Of a DNA stretch of 21,617 bases, positions 20,320-21,617 are shown in pieces. The notes beneath the pieces are model-generated. The model had not been told where the DNA came from and did not search any database. It worked only from the letters and a program-made list of their open reading frames with translations. Source of the stretch: a virus. The position numbers and the translations under genes were made by a program. Every line of letters starts with the position of its first letter. Position 1 is the first letter of the stretch. The stretch covers positions 2,221-23,837 of IMG/VR virus record IMGVR_UViG_3300030389_002941, one strand, 5' to 3'.

Positions 20320-21532
20320 TTCTGTAATGCTTGATCGTATAGCTTTCCTTTGATTGTACTACCTGATAAACTTTTGGCTCGATTCCCTTCTCAGCAAAAA
20401 TATAATGGATTTTATTTTTTCTATCCCTACCAAGAAAACTTGCCCTCTCTCTGCCCTGTAAATAACTAAGTGCAGAATAATCTATTCCAAGAAATATTAG
20501 ATGATCGGCACTGCTTAAATTTACACCTTCTCTGCAACTCTTGACTTGACCGATAAAAACAGAATCACTGACAGCGTTAAATATATCAGGATCATCGGTT
20601 GCTCTAACACCAAAACTTTCTCTAAGCATTTTGCCTTCTGCAATGAAGCAATATAATATGGCAATCCTTCCACTAAAATTATTTTTAATATAATCAATCT
20701 TGCTTTTATCAAATACAACAGTACCATGGTTTTCTGTAATCACATGACCGTTATAAATCTGACGTAATTTGCTCATAACTTTTGCACCAGTATCTGCAAC
20801 AACAGATCTTCTTCCAGGTCTACCAATAACACCATCTTTTATTATTCTCAAAGCTAACCTGTAAGTTCTTCTAGACATTTTTACAAGATGCACTTCTTCC
20901 TCAACTTCCTGAGTAAACCCAGCTTCTTTCTGGGTCATCTGCACTGTATAAGGTTCAATGTCCTTTAATATTCTGGTTTGCTTTGCATCTGAATAATCTT
21001 TTATCACAACACCAGTTCCTACTCTTTTTTCCTTTACATCAACATAGTCACTAGCCCACCTGTAAAAGTTCTGATATTTACTCCATAAAAAAGGTGTTAA
21101 TGACCATTGATGATAAAGCTGGCTGAAGCTTTCAGGGCTTGGTGTTCCACTCATTAAAATTATGCTGTTATATCTAAGCTGCAAGATATTCTGATATCGT
21201 TGAGATGGTTTTGGAAATGCACCCACACTATGGGCTTCATCAACAATGATCATGTTCCAGCTTGTACCCTTAAAATTTTTTAACTGTTCAAAATTAGTAA
21301 TGGATACTATCCTTTCAAGATTCATCTTCTCAATATCACTTTTAATGCTAGGGATTGCTTTTTTCTTAGTAATCACCAACACCTTTTCAAGTGCCATATT
21401 CCTGACAACAGATAATGCAACCATTGTCTTGCCTGTTCTACATTCACCACTTAAATATGCACATTTTTTGATCTGACAAAGCCTGGTCAACTTTCTACTT
21501 GCTGCTTTTTGATATTCTCTTAATTTAACCAT
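20195..21532 (-). CDS. SNF2/SF2-type DNA helicase
   Basis: A 445-aa ATP-dependent DNA translocase. Motifs in order: Q-motif-like 'LREYQKAA', Walker A SGECRTGKT (about 28-36), 'VLVITKKKAIPS', DEAH at 98-101 (VDEAHSVGA), SGTP at about 128-131, then 'YCFIAEGKML', 'QVKSCREGVNLSSADHLIF', and motif VI-like 'SYLQGRERASFLGR'. It probably acts in phage DNA replication or branch processing with the VRR-NUC nuclease. It is the first gene of the early operon. The last ~41 residues overlap the VRR-NUC start. Confidence 0.9.
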   Translation of the reverse strand: MVKLREYQKAASRKLTRLCQIKKCAYLSGECRTGKTMVALSVVRNMALEKVLVITKKKAIPSIKSDIEKMNLERIVSITNFEQLKNFKGTSWNMIIVDEAHSVGAFPKPSQRYQNILQLRYNSIILMSGTPSPESFSQLYHQWSLTPFLWSKYQNFYRWASDYVDVKEKRVGTGVVIKDYSDAKQTRILKDIEPYTVQMTQKEAGFTQEVEEEVHLVKMSRRTYRLALRIIKDGVIGRPGRRSVVADTGAKVMSKLRQIYNGHVITENHGTVVFDKSKIDYIKNNFSGRIAILYCFIAEGKMLRESFGVRATDDPDIFNAVSDSVFIGQVKSCREGVNLSSADHLIFLGIDYSALSYLQGRERASFLGRDRKNKIHYIFAEKGIEPKVYQVVQSKESYTIKHYRNDRGSISEEADRQARERRVDSDKSYFMQQGRFAGFDMYETK

Positions 21533-21554
21533 TGCACATACTGTATATGGTGGT

Positions 21555-21582
21555 ATCTTACCCTATAGTTACACATAAACAA
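21555..21582 (-). promoter_or_regulatory. Possible promoter upstream of the helicase
   Basis: On the - strand TTGTTT (21582-21577) is spaced 16 nt from TAAGAT (21560-21555), upstream of the helicase ATG at 21532. The matches are moderate. A divergent + gene begins at 21591, so this region should hold promoters in both directions. Confidence 0.32.
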
Positions 21583-21590
21583 CCCTAGAT

Positions 21591-21617
21591 ATGGAACAAG
21601 AACAAACTTTAAAAACA
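21591..21617 (+). CDS. Start of a + strand gene, truncated by the window end
   Basis: The open frame from ATG reads MEQEQTLKT to the last base. It lies 58 nt from the divergent helicase start. With only nine codons visible, its identity is unknown and it may be spurious. Confidence 0.35.

Noticed and set aside
1-21617. CRISPR arrays, insertion sequences, attachment sites
   Set aside because: No regularly spaced repeats, transposase or integrase motifs were found; inverted repeats near 12189-12370 do not fit these.

Overview
The window is a compact, AT-rich piece of a tailed-phage (siphovirus-type) genome or prophage. The evidence is a collinear lambda-like tail operon (tail tube, G/GT-type chaperone, tape measure, M-, L-, K-, I- and J-like proteins, S74 fibre) facing an early recombination/replication operon. 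No integrase, repressor, terminase or capsid gene lies inside the window. Several accessory proteins (fibre N-terminus, the MFQKIANVLS membrane protein, the MEIPDIS protein, three short secreted proteins) resemble, from memory only, proteins of marine cyanophages and marine metagenomic phages. Shine-Dalgarno motifs are weak or absent before many genes. A marine, possibly cyanobacterial, host is therefore my inference, not a proof.

Layout. Positions 1-12188 (+ strand) hold the late tail module, followed by small accessory genes with a membrane-anchored and a Lys/Pro-rich protein. A 43-aa membrane ORF on the - strand (10891-11022) is tucked inside this module. Positions 12189-12370 are the convergent junction, with two long inverted-repeat-closed elements. 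Positions 14207-12368 (- strand) hold a four-gene cassette: a two-helix, holin-like membrane protein and three signal-peptide proteins. Positions 14284-14720 (+ strand) hold a translationally coupled pair of small unknown genes. Positions 21532-14683 (- strand) are the early operon: SNF2-like helicase, VRR-NUC nuclease, two unknown proteins, a small ORF, a cytosine-methyltransferase-like protein, then a promoter and a 44-aa ORF, a 95-aa protein, RecE-like exonuclease, Rad52-type annealing protein, HTH_17 protein, SSB, a terminator, and three short ORFs. A new + gene appears to start at 21591.

How it works together. The tail genes follow morphogenetic order and are joined by 1-14 nt overlaps. 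A canonical A AAA AAC slippery site predicts the G/GT frameshift product. The exonuclease, Rad52-like annealing protein and SSB form a recombination module, and the helicase with the overlapping VRR-NUC looks like a second DNA-processing unit. Two early promoters share the 11-mer AAGTTGACAAC, and internal terminators suggest staged early transcription. Many real genes here are shorter than 60 codons (53, 51, 48, 44, 43 and 27 aa); most are recognised by ATGA or similar overlaps with neighbours.
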